Positions 38,501 to 49,500 of a stretch of DNA of 64,000 nt are shown piece by piece. The stretch is from Branchiostoma floridae (Eukaryota > Chordata > Leptocardii > Amphioxiformes > Branchiostomatidae), in the NCBI RefSeq assembly GCF_000003815.2, contig NC_049986.1:23786837-23850836 (forward strand). The letters run 5' to 3'. Position 1 is the first letter of the stretch; every line of letters starts with the position of its first letter. The position numbers and the translations under genes are program-made. Under the pieces are notes generated by a model. The model ran no database searches. It was not told the DNA's origin and saw only the letters and a list, made by a program, of their open reading frames with translations.

Positions 38501-39321
38501 CCGTGATGTACTCGTACTTTGCTGTAAGAGCCGCGGGCTACAGACTGCCGAGGAAGCTCTCCATGGCCATCACTGTCTTACAGAGCTCACAAATGGTGGG
38601 AGGTAAGTCTTCAAAATGGTACAACCATCTCTTTATTCTTACTTCTGCACTATCATGCTACAGACTACCGAGGAAGCTCTCCATGGCTATCACTGTCTTA
38701 CAGAGCTCACAGATGGTGGGAGGTGAGTCTTCAAAATGGTACAACCATCTATTTACTTTTACTCTTACTTCTGCTCTATCATACATGTTGCAATGTTGGT
38801 TGAAAGCTAAAGAAGAAGTGTTTATTATCTACTTCTTTACTGATAGAATAGTACTAGTTATAACTATTGGCGAACATACTTCTTTTTTTCCGTCTTTATA
38901 TTTATCTACAGTCAAAATTACTACACTCAGGGCTATGATGGTAAGTTAATTTCAGAGAGTTAGCGAGACAGAGATACACAGAGAGAGGGAGAGAAAGATC
39001 TAGAGAAGGAAGGGGAGAGAAAGAGATTGCACAACGAATTCAAATTCAAATTTATCTGGCATAGTCCTCCTTTAACCAGCTGGCACGGCGGGCAATGCTT
39101 ACGTCATAGTCACATGACTACAATTTTCAAATTCCCTCTTCCCTACAGGACTGCTGATTGGTGGATACGCCCATCTGACGTACCAATCAGGGGAGGCCTG
39201 CCATTGGTCGGATTTCGCGTCCCTCCTCTGCGTCGCCATGTACGGCAGCTACCTGGTGCTCTTCCTGCACTTCTTCGCGAAGTCTTACGTCTCCAAGACT
39301 CCAAGGCCTAAGAAAGATTGA
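34160..39321 (+). CDS. elovl6: ELOVL6-like fatty acid elongase, copy B (6 exons, one exon lost in an N gap)
   Basis: Visible exons are 34160-34272, 35112-35261, 35832-35970, 38469-38602 and 39149-39321. The histidine-box exon lies in the 36684-37391 gap, and only copies of its end (WYAYSELAG) are visible after it. Phases agree across all visible junctions. With an exon of the size seen in copy A (131 nt) the product would be about 279 aa. Family signs are [33 protein letters not shown] and the C-terminal PRPKKD, dilysine-like for ER retention. Copy B has an intron inside what is exon 1 of copy A, just before the WF pair. Edge copies occur at exon 2 (3' side), exon 3 (both sides), exon 4, exon 5 and the stop codon. 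A candidate AATAAA lies at 39651. It is a tandem paralog of the gene at 17.7 kb, so subfunctionalisation is possible but not shown. Confidence 0.9.
34560..35098 (-). mobile_element. LINE fragment in elongase B intron 1
   Basis: Encodes [28 protein letters not shown] and [13 protein letters not shown], a LINE C-terminal zinc-knuckle region, with one frameshift near 35043. It reaches to within about 15 bases of the exon 2 acceptor. Confidence 0.65.
35303..35414 (+). repeat. Copy of elongase B exon 2 donor edge
   Basis: Near-identical second copy of the last 100 or so bases of exon 2, again ending gtgttcag/gtaagggcc. It has no acceptor of its own, so it probably lies within the intron. Confidence 0.85.
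35474..35542. repeat. TC microsatellite
   Basis: Uninterrupted (TC)n of about 34 units in elongase B intron 2. Confidence 0.95.
35678..35740 (+). repeat. Copy of elongase B exon 3 acceptor edge
   Basis: gattttcag followed by the first 55 or so bases of exon 3, then it breaks into the (gattgatt)n tract. The intact exon follows at 35832. Confidence 0.85.
35739..35830. repeat. ATTGATT-type microsatellite
   Basis: Simple repeat of gattgatt/attaatta/attcattc units that directly precedes the real exon 3 acceptor and supplies its upstream tract. Confidence 0.9.
35956..36683 (+). repeat. 26-bp minisatellite of the elongase B exon 3 donor edge
   Basis: Starting at the true exon end (ccatcagtaag/gtacgg), a 26-base unit is repeated about 27 times up to the N gap. 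Each unit restates the last exon codons (YSISK) and the donor GTACGG. Variation is limited to single bases. Confidence 0.95.
36684..37391. other. Assembly gap hiding the elongase B histidine-box exon
   Basis: 708 N between the 26-bp minisatellite and the exon 4 edge copies. Confidence 1.
37392..37860 (+). repeat. Donor-edge copies of the missing elongase B histidine-box exon
   Basis: Four copies ending near 37423, 37551, 37703 and 37850 encode WYAYSELAG and three end in a donor-like gtaagt or gtgagt; the last has gtaatt. (GT)n-rich spacers separate them. They show that the full exon lies in the preceding gap. Confidence 0.8.
38654..38725 (+). repeat. Copy of elongase B exon 5 donor edge
   Basis: Repeats the last 62 or so bases of exon 5 ([15 protein letters not shown]) with its own donor gtgagt, after a spacer of about 50 bases. 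Confidence 0.88.
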
Positions 39322-39334
39322 TGTCTTCTTCGTC

Positions 39335-39500
39335 ATGTGCACTCAAGAACCCACTTCTCAAGTGACTTCTTTCAGTCGTGCGCCTTGCCTTCAAGGCCGT
39401 CAGTACAACACCCAAGAATCTTTTGTCTCCAAGACTCGAAGATCCAAGAAGGAGTGATTTCCTTTTCTCAAGTCTCCGTTTTCAAGACTCAAAGACCCAA
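39335..39500 (+). repeat. Degenerate copies of elongase B stop-codon edge
   Basis: A copy of the C-terminal edge at about 39424-39459 reads gtctccaagactc and ends in a Lys-rich tail and TGA; a weaker one follows at about 39465-39500. Both lie after the real stop. Confidence 0.65.
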
Positions 39501-39650
39501 AGCCACACGGTCCAAAAAGCTTAAGAATGCGTTATCAAGTAAAAACTGAAATTCAGTTTCAGTCCATGTGATTTTGCACATGCGTATAATTCTAAGCCAT
39601 CCAGAAAGCTCAGTGAATATTTTCATCATGTTCGTAAAAAAAAGAAACTG

Positions 39651-39656
39651 AATAAA
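39651..39656 (+). terminator. Candidate polyadenylation signal of elongase B
   Basis: AATAAA about 330 bases after the stop codon, beyond degenerate copies of the C-terminal exon edge and followed by an A-rich stretch. A comparable AATAAA for elongase A is at 24625-24630. Confidence 0.45.
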
Positions 39657-39926
39657 AAATGGTTGAACAGGTTGCCTCTTTATTAATCCAGAAAGCTAGT
39701 TTTACTTTAATCAATTCAGTTTAACTCACCTGAATATTTTGATTAGGTGCATAGCGATGGTGCCATTTCCATTTTTATACTACACAATTTAGTCATTCGG
39801 CTACACATTTGTGCAAGCGCTACAGCAAGGGACTATATCGCTGGTTACTCTTCCCCGTAAGTGATGAGCAGAGAAGGCAATGGATATTTTTAATGCGGCA
39901 TAATTGTAGCTCATTTGTAGCCTCTA

Positions 39927-40278
39927 NNNNNNNNNNNNNNNNNNNNNNNNNNNNNNNNNNNNNNNNNNNNNNNNNNNNNNNNNNNNNNNNNNNNNNNNNN
40001 NNNNNNNNNNNNNNNNNNNNNNNNNNNNNNNNNNNNNNNNNNNNNNNNNNNNNNNNNNNNNNNNNNNNNNNNNNNNNNNNNNNNNNNNNNNNNNNNNNNN
40101 NNNNNNNNNNNNNNNNNNNNNNNNNNNNNNNNNNNNNNNNNNNNNNNNNNNNNNNNNNNNNNNNNNNNNNNNNNNNNNNNNNNNNNNNNNNNNNNNNNNN
40201 NNNNNNNNNNNNNNNNNNNNNNNNNNNNNNNNNNNNNNNNNNNNNNNNNNNNNNNNNNNNNNNNNNNNNNNNNNNNNN
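39927..40278. other. Assembly gap between elongase B and the channel gene
   Basis: 352 N. The flanks (tagctcatttgtagcctcta and its near-inverse caggctagctc-like sequence) suggest a repeat. Confidence 1.
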
Positions 40279-40551
40279 CACCAAACCACGAAGCCTGGTA
40301 GAGGCTAGCTCATTTGGCCTGAGAGCGTTCAACTGCCCCAAAAAATCTTTAGAAAAACTTCTGTCTAAGTCTGGCTGCACTATACTTTTATGTTGTACTC
40401 ACTGCCTTTCACCAAGAAGGTTATGTTTCGCGCCGGCGGCTTTAGGATACCCGTCGGAATTAATAATAGGCCCCTTGCAGTTTTTCAAGGCACTGCAGAA
40501 GAACTTTATATCTTTCTCATGTGGCGGCATGAGGATACCCGATAGCTGCCG

Positions 40552-43500
40552 TTACAGGAAATAGTACAACCAGAACGCGACACTGAACACCAGGAACAGC
40601 CCCGGGATGAGAATCCTCGCCGCACGGTCCAGTTTCCTGGGCAGACGGGCCGGGCGCGGGGAGGGACGTCCGGCGGGAGGGGGCGGGCCTGGCCCCGAGG
40701 CAGGCAGGCGGAACCGCACGGTCCGGGGCCGCGGCCGGGGCGGCAGGTACTCCAGCAGGTACGATGGGCGGCAGAAGCGGGCCCGCGGGATGACGACTTT
40801 GGGCTGGGCAAGCTGCTTTTCCCACGATTCCTGCAAAATGTCGAAAAAGACATATTCAGACCGACAAAACACTGATTTGTCAGAATAGTGGTTTACGTCA
40901 TTTCCGTCGAAATTGGTGACGTTATTTATTTCTTTCAACGTCCGTGACATCATTCTGTTGACATTAAATTCGTTTGAACGTGTACATCGTGAACCATATA
41001 AGCTTCTTCTGACATTGATAAAAAAAAAAACAGAATCTGATGCTGTATGCACCGTATTTACAGTGCAGTAAGTTCGGTGTACTGGAAAATCCCAGTAGCA
41101 CTTTTCAACAAGCACAATGAACATATTTACCTCCTGTCCTAAAGCCCTGTTTATAAATCAAGAATTTAGCTCGGCCTGAGTTGTCAGCGAGCTNNNNNNN
41201 NNNNNNNNNNNNNNNNNNNNNNNNNNNNNNNNNNNNNNNNNNNNNNNNNNNNNNNNNNNNNNNNNNNNNNNNNNNNNNNNNNNNNNNNNNNNNNNNNNNN
41301 NNNNNNNNNNNNNNNNNNNNNNNNNNNNNNNNNNNNNNNNNNNNNNNNNNNNNNNNNNNNNNNNNNNNNNNNNNNNNNNNNNNNNNNNNNNNNNNNNNNN
41401 NNNNNNNNNNNNNNNNNNNNNNNNNNNNNNNNNNNNNNNNNNNNNNNNNNNNNNNNNNNNNNNNNNNNNNNNNNNNNNNNNNNNNNNNNNNNNNNNNNNN
41501 NNNNNNNNNNNNNNNNNNNNNNNNNNNNNNNNNNNNNNNNNNNNNNNNNNNNNNNNNNNNNNNNNNNNNNNNNNNNNNNNNNNNNNNNNNNNNNNNNNNN
41601 NNNNNNNNNNNNNNNNNNNNNNNNNNNNNNNNNNNNNNNNNNNNNNNNNNNNNNNNNNNNNNNNNNNNNNNNNNNNNNNNNNNNNNNNNNNNNNNNNNNN
41701 NNNNNNNNNNNNNNNNNNNNNNNNNNNNNNNNNNNNNNNNNNNNNNNNNNNNNNNNNNNNNNNNNNNNNNNNNNNNNNNNNNNNNNNNNNNNNNNNNNNN
41801 NNNNNNNNNNNNNNNNNNNNNNNNNNNNNNNNNNNNNNNNNNNNNNNNNNNNNNNNNNNNNNNNNNNNNNNNNNNNNNNNNNNNNNNNNNNNNNNNNNNN
41901 NNNNNNNNNNNNNNNNNNNNNNNNNNNNNNNNNNNNNNNNNNNNNNNNNNNNNNNNNNNNNNNNNNNNNNNNNNNNNNNNNNNNNNNNNNNNNNNNNNNN
42001 NNNNNNNNNNNNNNNNNNNNNNNNNNNNNNNNNTTGTGCAGTTTGTTTGTTTGTTTGTTTGTTTGTTTGTCAGTGTAACGGTATCACCATCAGGGTGGGG
42101 ACGAACGTGCGGAAAGCGTAGAACCACAGTCTTCTGGACAGCTTCAGCCTGATCGTCAGGGTTGTGTATGTGTTGATTGCTGGAACAAAATAGAAAACAA
42201 TTGTTTGCTTCTTTTTTGTTTGTTTGTTTGTTTGTTTATGATTATCACTGTAACAGGCTGAAACCATAAGGGCAGATATGAATATCTGGAAGGCGTAGAG
42301 CCATAGTCTTCTGGACAGCTTCAGTCTGATCGTCAGCGTGGTGTATTTATTGATAGCTGAAGAAAAGGAAAACAAGTGTTTGCTTGTTTGTTTGTTTGTT
42401 TGTTTGTTTATCAGTGTAACAGCATCACCATGAGGGTGGGGACGAACGTGCGGAAGGCGTAGAACCAGAGTCGTCTGGACAGCTTCAGTCTGATCGTCAG
42501 CGTGGTGTATGTATTGATAGCTGAAGAAAAGGAAAACAAGTGTTTGCTTGTTCGTTTGTTTATCAGTGTAACAGCATCACCATCAGGGTCGGGACGCACG
42601 AGCGGAAAGCGTAGAACCAGAGTCGTCTGGACAGCTTCAGTCTGATCGTCAGTGTTGTGTACGTGTTGATGGCTGGAGAAGAGAGAAAAACAAGTTTGTT
42701 TGTTTGTTTGTTTGTTTGGTTTGTGTAGCAGGGCCATAACCATGAGGGTCGGGACGGAGGTTCGGAAGACGTAGAACCAGAGTCGTCTGGACAGCGTCAG
42801 CCTGATCGTCAGGGTTGTGTACGTGTTGATGGCTGAAGAAACAGGAAAACAGGTATTTGTTTGTTTATCATATCCACCATATGAGAGATTTTGTCCAGAA
42901 GAGAGAGAGGATATGGATACCTTCATGTATAGCCGCTATTTCTCGAGCGTACTACCACACATCGTAATGTACAATGTAGATATAACTACATGTACTCCTA
43001 ATTAATGGGGCTAACGTCACAATTTCAAACCTGGGCCCGGTCGGGTTGTTTGTGGAAACGAAGAATAGAAATGTATTACGTAAAATCATACATGTGTAGA
43101 CAAATAATGCCCAGGATTTTTCTATGTACCTGTTTTAGATCATACTTTGCTTTTCCGAAAGCTGCACGGTCGGGCCCCGGTTTGGAAATGTAAGCTAGGC
43201 TTAACAGGTGAACTTTGAACCGCACGTACTTGGGCCGGGGTCCCCGCAGATGTCGACGTCATACCCGCAGGTGCCCACGTGCTTGGCGCAGTCTCCGCAC
43301 GCCGAGCAGTTCAGAAGGGAGGACAGCAGGCAGTGCTCCACGTCATAGGTGCAGGCTTCGCGGAAATACGGGCACACCAGGTCTGGAAAGGAATGGATGT
43401 TTTCATTAAGTCATAGGTACAGGATTCACGGAAATACGGGCACACCAGGTCTGGAGAGGAATTGAGTCAGATGTTTTCATGTCTATCATGAAGATGTTTA

Positions 43501-46500
43501 CGTCTTAGCTACCAATAGTTTTAATAAGTATATCGAAAAGGACCGTGGAATTTGGCGTACTCAGGGGGGGGGGGCTTCCAAAAGTTCCAGCTAAACCTCT
43601 TTGGTGCATTATATAAAGGAACACATGAATTCTGACAATCTTTGTACTTGGTCGGCAAAGGTAAAAAGGTATAGGCAAAGGCTGTCTCTTTACCTTTTTA
43701 GGGAGGGGGGGGTATTATGGGCGGTAGGTTGGTATCCACTGTATCAAGGGCTTGTTATTGGAAGGCCATCGTGGATCGTCATGATATGTAGTATGTTTTA
43801 TATGAATTTCTTCCTTGACTCACCAGTATTGTTACGGAAGAACGTGCTGTAGGTAGAATCCAGTGTGGTCCCACCAGCTTGAACTGAGACACCACGTTAG
43901 TGGCGTCATACAAGATGGGGGGGGGGGGGGGGTTGTGCGGATCGTCATGATATGTAGTATGTTTTATAAGAATTTCTTCCTTGACTTACCTGTATTGTTA
44001 CGGAAGAACGTGCTGTAGGTAGACTCCAGTGTAGCCCCCACCAGCTTTGTTTGTTTGAACCTTTATTTATTCATGAGAAGCTCAAATCGGCCAGCAGGCC
44101 GCTTTGAACTGAGACACGACGTTGCTAGCTATAGCGCCAGACGAGGTGGGGTGGGGGTATGTAATCATATGGATTTCATCTTTTACTTACCCGAATTGTT
44201 GCGGAAGAACGTGCCGTAGGTAGACTACAGTGTAGCCCCCACCAGCTGGAACTGTGACACCACGTTACTGGCGTCATACAAGATGGGGGGGGGGGTGGGG
44301 TGCGTATCGTCATGATTTGTAGTATTTTTTATAAGAATTCCTTCCTTTACTCACCGGAAATGTTACGGAAGAACGTGCTGTAGGTAGACTCCAGTGTAGC
44401 CCCCACCAGCTGGAACTGCGACACGACGTTACCAGCGTCAGACGTGACGGGAGGGCGCTTACTCTGCGCGGAGGACAGCAGCGTGAAGCGAACTCCGTTG
44501 TCTGAAGCAGGAGACACAAGACGGGGAAAAAAACTTTTCGTCAAAGAGCAGAAAATGATACAAATGAATGGACAAAGACGCATTTTAGCCTTCTGCACCT
44601 CCTATTTTATTACTATTGTATTTTGAGGTCCCTTAAGAGGCCCAAATTACGTAGTCACGTGTTTTGAGTGATTGGTCATTAGTATCTGCTGAAGGCTGAA
44701 GTGCATATATAGTACAGAAAAACTTCTGAGAGACTTCTTTGTAACGTATGTTGGTTCTAAACTATAGATGATATGGAATACACAAAGGCACACATAAGCT
44801 AGAAAGGAAACATTTGCAAGCAGATACTTCATAACCTTCACATGATCTATGCTAAGAAACTACTTCCCTGTTTATTGATGGTATAAACGTCCTTTTTGAA
44901 AATATACAACATATGTTCCCAAATTTCCGATACTTGAATACCACGGAAAAATTCATATTTCTCATGCAATTAGATAAACCATATATTATTGATTCCATTT
45001 GTCCTTATGTTTATAATTGTTTTGAGAAGCGAGAAGAAGTTGAATTTGTACATACTTGAATGTATTAGCATATGTAGAGATGATAAGATACCTTTTTTTG
45101 GTCAAAATTGTACTACGACCTGTACTTAGCTTGTTTGAGCACAAATGTACAATAAAGGTCATTCATTCATTCATTCATTAATGATATAGGAAACTATGAT
45201 AACAAGCCAGCACCAACGCCCAACGCCCGACTCTCTCCTACGTAGCTGCCATTTGACATGTAATCGAACACCACAGTGTGTCTGCTACTTAATAAGTAAC
45301 CATGGTGACAGCCATCTAGTACAGGTCATTGACCTTATTTGTGAGAAGAAGAGGAGGAATAAATGTAGCAAAATCAACATGCATGTTTCTCGTCTATGAA
45401 TGCAAACCCAACAAACAGTAAACAATAACCTACATGCATGCAGTTTAACGGGACACTCCTGGTCGTCGAACGGATATGCGTGTAGATCCACGTTGCACCT
45501 CACCTTCAGCACCTTTCTGAAATCATGCACGTAAAAACAAGCTGTGAATATCCATAAAATTGCTCCTTCTAAGATGAAGTTGCTTTTGTGAAAAGCGGTA
45601 TACTACCGTGGCCGATACGTACTTGAGGTATCTATCTATAGTAAGTTTTATAATTGTCGGCCACGGTAGTGCCAATCGGGAAGCCTCTTTCCCGTCATCT
45701 TGGACAGTAACAGAGGCTATGTTTATGAGGCAAATCCTATACTATATGAACTTTTATGAAGTATTATTTTACGCATCTGATACTACACCATATGGAGATG
45801 GATATTATCAGAGGTAACCGGTTGTTTCACAACAATGCCAGTTCGCAACCGTCAGTTCGCAACAAGGCAAGTCTTTTCGCAACAAGGTACAAGTCGTTTC
45901 GCAACATTTTAATGTTATTAATCTTGATAGCCCAATAGTATTAGGAATCGTATTGCTAACATAATTGTTTTCCTACCACGTAAAAATCTTACCGGGTGCG
46001 AAAGACAACCCCGGCGGCAGAGGAACATGGGGCCGCTTGGACCTGACAGCCCGATGATTTTCATACGCCGGGCGGTACAGTTTCATACGCGGCGTGCACA
46101 GGCAGGAGTATAATTATGTTAGGAATACGATTTCTGATACTATTAGGCTATCAAGATTAATAACATTAAAATGTTGTGAAACGACTTGGACCTTTGTGCG
46201 AAAAGACTTTCCTTGTTGCGAACTGACATTGTTGCGAAACATCCTGTAACCTTGTCAGATATGAAAAATCACAAAGTTTCTCTGTAGCTGTTCAAAAGTG
46301 ACGGTATCGAGGTTTTCCGTTTGGCACTACCGTAGCCGACAAGGACAGGTATCTACACGCCCACATTATGTGTAGCTGTGCGACAATACTGCTTCAGCGG
46401 CAAAACACCAACTTGTTGCAGTTTTGCGTTTTCTCTTTAAGAAAAACACCACGACAATTAAGCGACGTAAGACGTCACGCACTTACGTCATCTGATAGAC

Positions 46501-49500
46501 AATAAACCCAGAGTTGTGGAGCCACATCTTCAGGGACAAGTTGACCTCTTCGACAACTCCGGAACTTCCGACTCTCGGTTTGGTGATACTCGCCGCTCTC
46601 CGCACCTGGAATAGAGGAATATATGTTAGTAGCAAATTCCTCTCTGACTGGTAGTTGCAAAAAGGCTAAACAAACAATAAAGAGCAATTTGACATGTAAT
46701 CACTGTACTCTAAATACTGACCCTAAAGTCTCATTTATTGGGCTNNNNNNNNNNNNNNNNNNNNNNNNNNNNNNNNNNNNNNNNNNNNNNNNNNNNNNNN
46801 NNNNNNNNNNNNNNNNNNNNNNNNNNNNNNNNNNNNNNNNNNNNACAAACAAACAAACAAACAAACAGACCTTGTTGCCGAACCTGAGTGCAGGTGACCA
46901 GAGAAGGGAGGGAGGGAGCGGCATCCAGCTCTTTGGACACAGGAATAAATAAATAAACAAACAAACAAACAAACAAACCTTGTTGCCGAACCTGAGTGCA
47001 GGTGACCAGAGAAGGGAGGGAGGGAGCGGCATCCAGCCTTTGGACACAGGAATATATAAGTAAATAAACAAATAAACAAACAAACAAACAAACCTTATTG
47101 CCGAACCTGAGTGCAGGTGACCAGAGAAGGGAGGGAGGGAGCGGCATCCAGCCTTTGGACACGGGAATAAATAAATAAATAAACAAACAAACAAACAAAC
47201 CTTATTGCCGAACCTGAGTGCAGGTGACCAGAGAAGGGAGGGAGGGAGCGGCATCCAGCCTTTGGACACGGGAATAAATAAATAAATAAACAAACAAACA
47301 AACAAACCTTATTGCCGAACCTGAGTGCAGGTGACCAGAGAAGGGAGGGAGGGAGAGGCATCCAGCCTTTGGACACAGGAAGATATAAATAAACAAACAA
47401 ACAAACAAACAAACAAACCTTGTTGCCGAACCTGAGTGCAGGTGACCACAGAAGGGATGGAGGGAGCGGCATCCAGCCTTTGGACACAGGAATAAATAAA
47501 TAAACAAACAAACAAACAAACAAACAAACCTTGTTGCCGAACCTGAGTGCAGGTGACCAGAGAAGGGAGGGAGGGAGCGGCATCCAGCCTTTAGACACGG
47601 CTCCGCTCAGCCGCTCGTCTATCCAGGCGATGTTATACTCAACGGTCATGGACAGGTTCTGGAAATACAGTTTACCCGTTCATTTGTTTCGCTACAAAAC
47701 ATACATCATGGTTTTGTTGGCATTAGTCTGTAACAGCATAACTTTAGAATGTAAGTAGGTTACGTTAAACGTAGCCCCGTAGCCTTGAGTTTAGGAAAGC
47801 AGAGTCCATCCGTTTTCTTCCAACGCCTTTTACCTCCACAACAGAAGTCAGGTACCCATCTGTACACCTGGCTGAAGTGAGAAAGGTCGTGTATAGTGCC
47901 TTTCCTAATGAGCACAAGATCAGTAGCATGACAGAATTTGATCTAGGACCTCTGGGTTCTGGGTCCCAGAGGTTCTGGGTCGAACGGCCTTAAGTTACGC
48001 CAGACGACCCCCCCCCCCCAACACACACACAGTACACACTTAAACTTAAGGTTCTGAGAATTTAGTTATTGTCTTCTTGTTTTGGTATCCTGACTATCTG
48101 TGTGTTCAACTTGACTCAATATTAATCTATTTCTGTTAAAAGTGAGACTTCCGTACCGCGTTTTTCTCCGACAGCCAGCCAATCCGCTTAATGTGGACAG
48201 ACGTCTGCACGTCGATCCATTCACCTGTTACACATGAATGAACGAATGAATGAATGTATGAATGAAGGATTGAATGGATAAGTTAATGTCTGTATGAATG
48301 AATGAATGCATCAAGTAATGATGAGTCTATGTATTTACAAAATAATGAATGGATGAATGAGTGTGTGAATGAATGGATGGCTATACGAATGAAGGATTGA
48401 ATGTGTAAAATTTTCGATGAATGAATGAATGAATAAATGAATGAAAGAATAAATGAATTTATAATTGACACCGATTTGATCTGTTTACCGTCAGTCCTAG
48501 GGCTCTCGTTCTTGTCATAGCCAGGGGGAATTTACTTCTTTATGCAATTACTAAGCAATTACTTGACATGGTAGCTACAAAGAGCTTTAAAGCTCATGCG
48601 CACATGGAACCGTGAACTAGCCTATTGCTGTTTACAGTCAGTCATGGGGCTTTCGTCCTTGTCATAGCCGGGGTGGGGGGGGGGTGNNNNNNNNNNNNNN
48701 NNNNNNNNNNNNNNNNNNNNNNNNNNNNNNNNNNNNNNNNNNNNNNNNNNNNNNNNNNNNNNNNNNNNNNNNNNNNNNNNNNNNNNNNNNNNNNNNNNNN
48801 NNNNNNNNNNNNNGGGGGGGGGGGGGGGGGTACTTCTTTATGCAATTACTAGGGGTCATAAAACTTGACATGGCAGCTACAAAGAGCTCATGCGCACTTC
48901 AAACCGTGAACTAGCCTATTGCCGTTTAATACCGTCAGTCCTGGGGCTCTCGTTCTTGTCATAGCCAGGGGGGTGTGTGCTTTACTTCTTTATGTCATTC
49001 TCTAGGAGTCACCTTGACACCGTCATACCTTGACATAGTACCAACAAAGACCTCATGTGCACATGGAACTGTGAACTAGCCTATTGCCGTTTACCGTCAG
49101 TCCTGGGGCTCTCGTCCTTGTCGTATCCCGGCGGCAGCGCCTCGCCGCTCCGCCACGTCAGGAACTCCTGCCAGTCCGCGTCCCTGCATAGTACGGTGGC
49201 CCACAGGGACAATTAAGAAACAATGGTGGCCTACAACGACGAATTGGTCGGCGCAGACAACAAAATGATTTGTCGCAACCTTACTCAGTATATTACTAAG
49301 GTATGCTCAATTTGTGTGTTTGCAATTACAGTTCAACTTTGAAGGTTTAAATATGATTAACAGAAGCTGTACAATTTGAACTTTGTCCCAGCACAAGGGA
49401 AATACTCGGCCGATGTGATTCATCTGACCTTCTTGAGATGTCTTATTCACATCATGCGCTGCCTCTCCGGAAACCGGAAGTGTGATGACGTCAGGAGTGA

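Noticed and set aside
46700-47305. Long minus-strand frames repeating FVCLFVCLF and SKGWMPLP
   Set aside because: They read through microsatellite introns between donor-edge copies; the true exon is 47658-47530.
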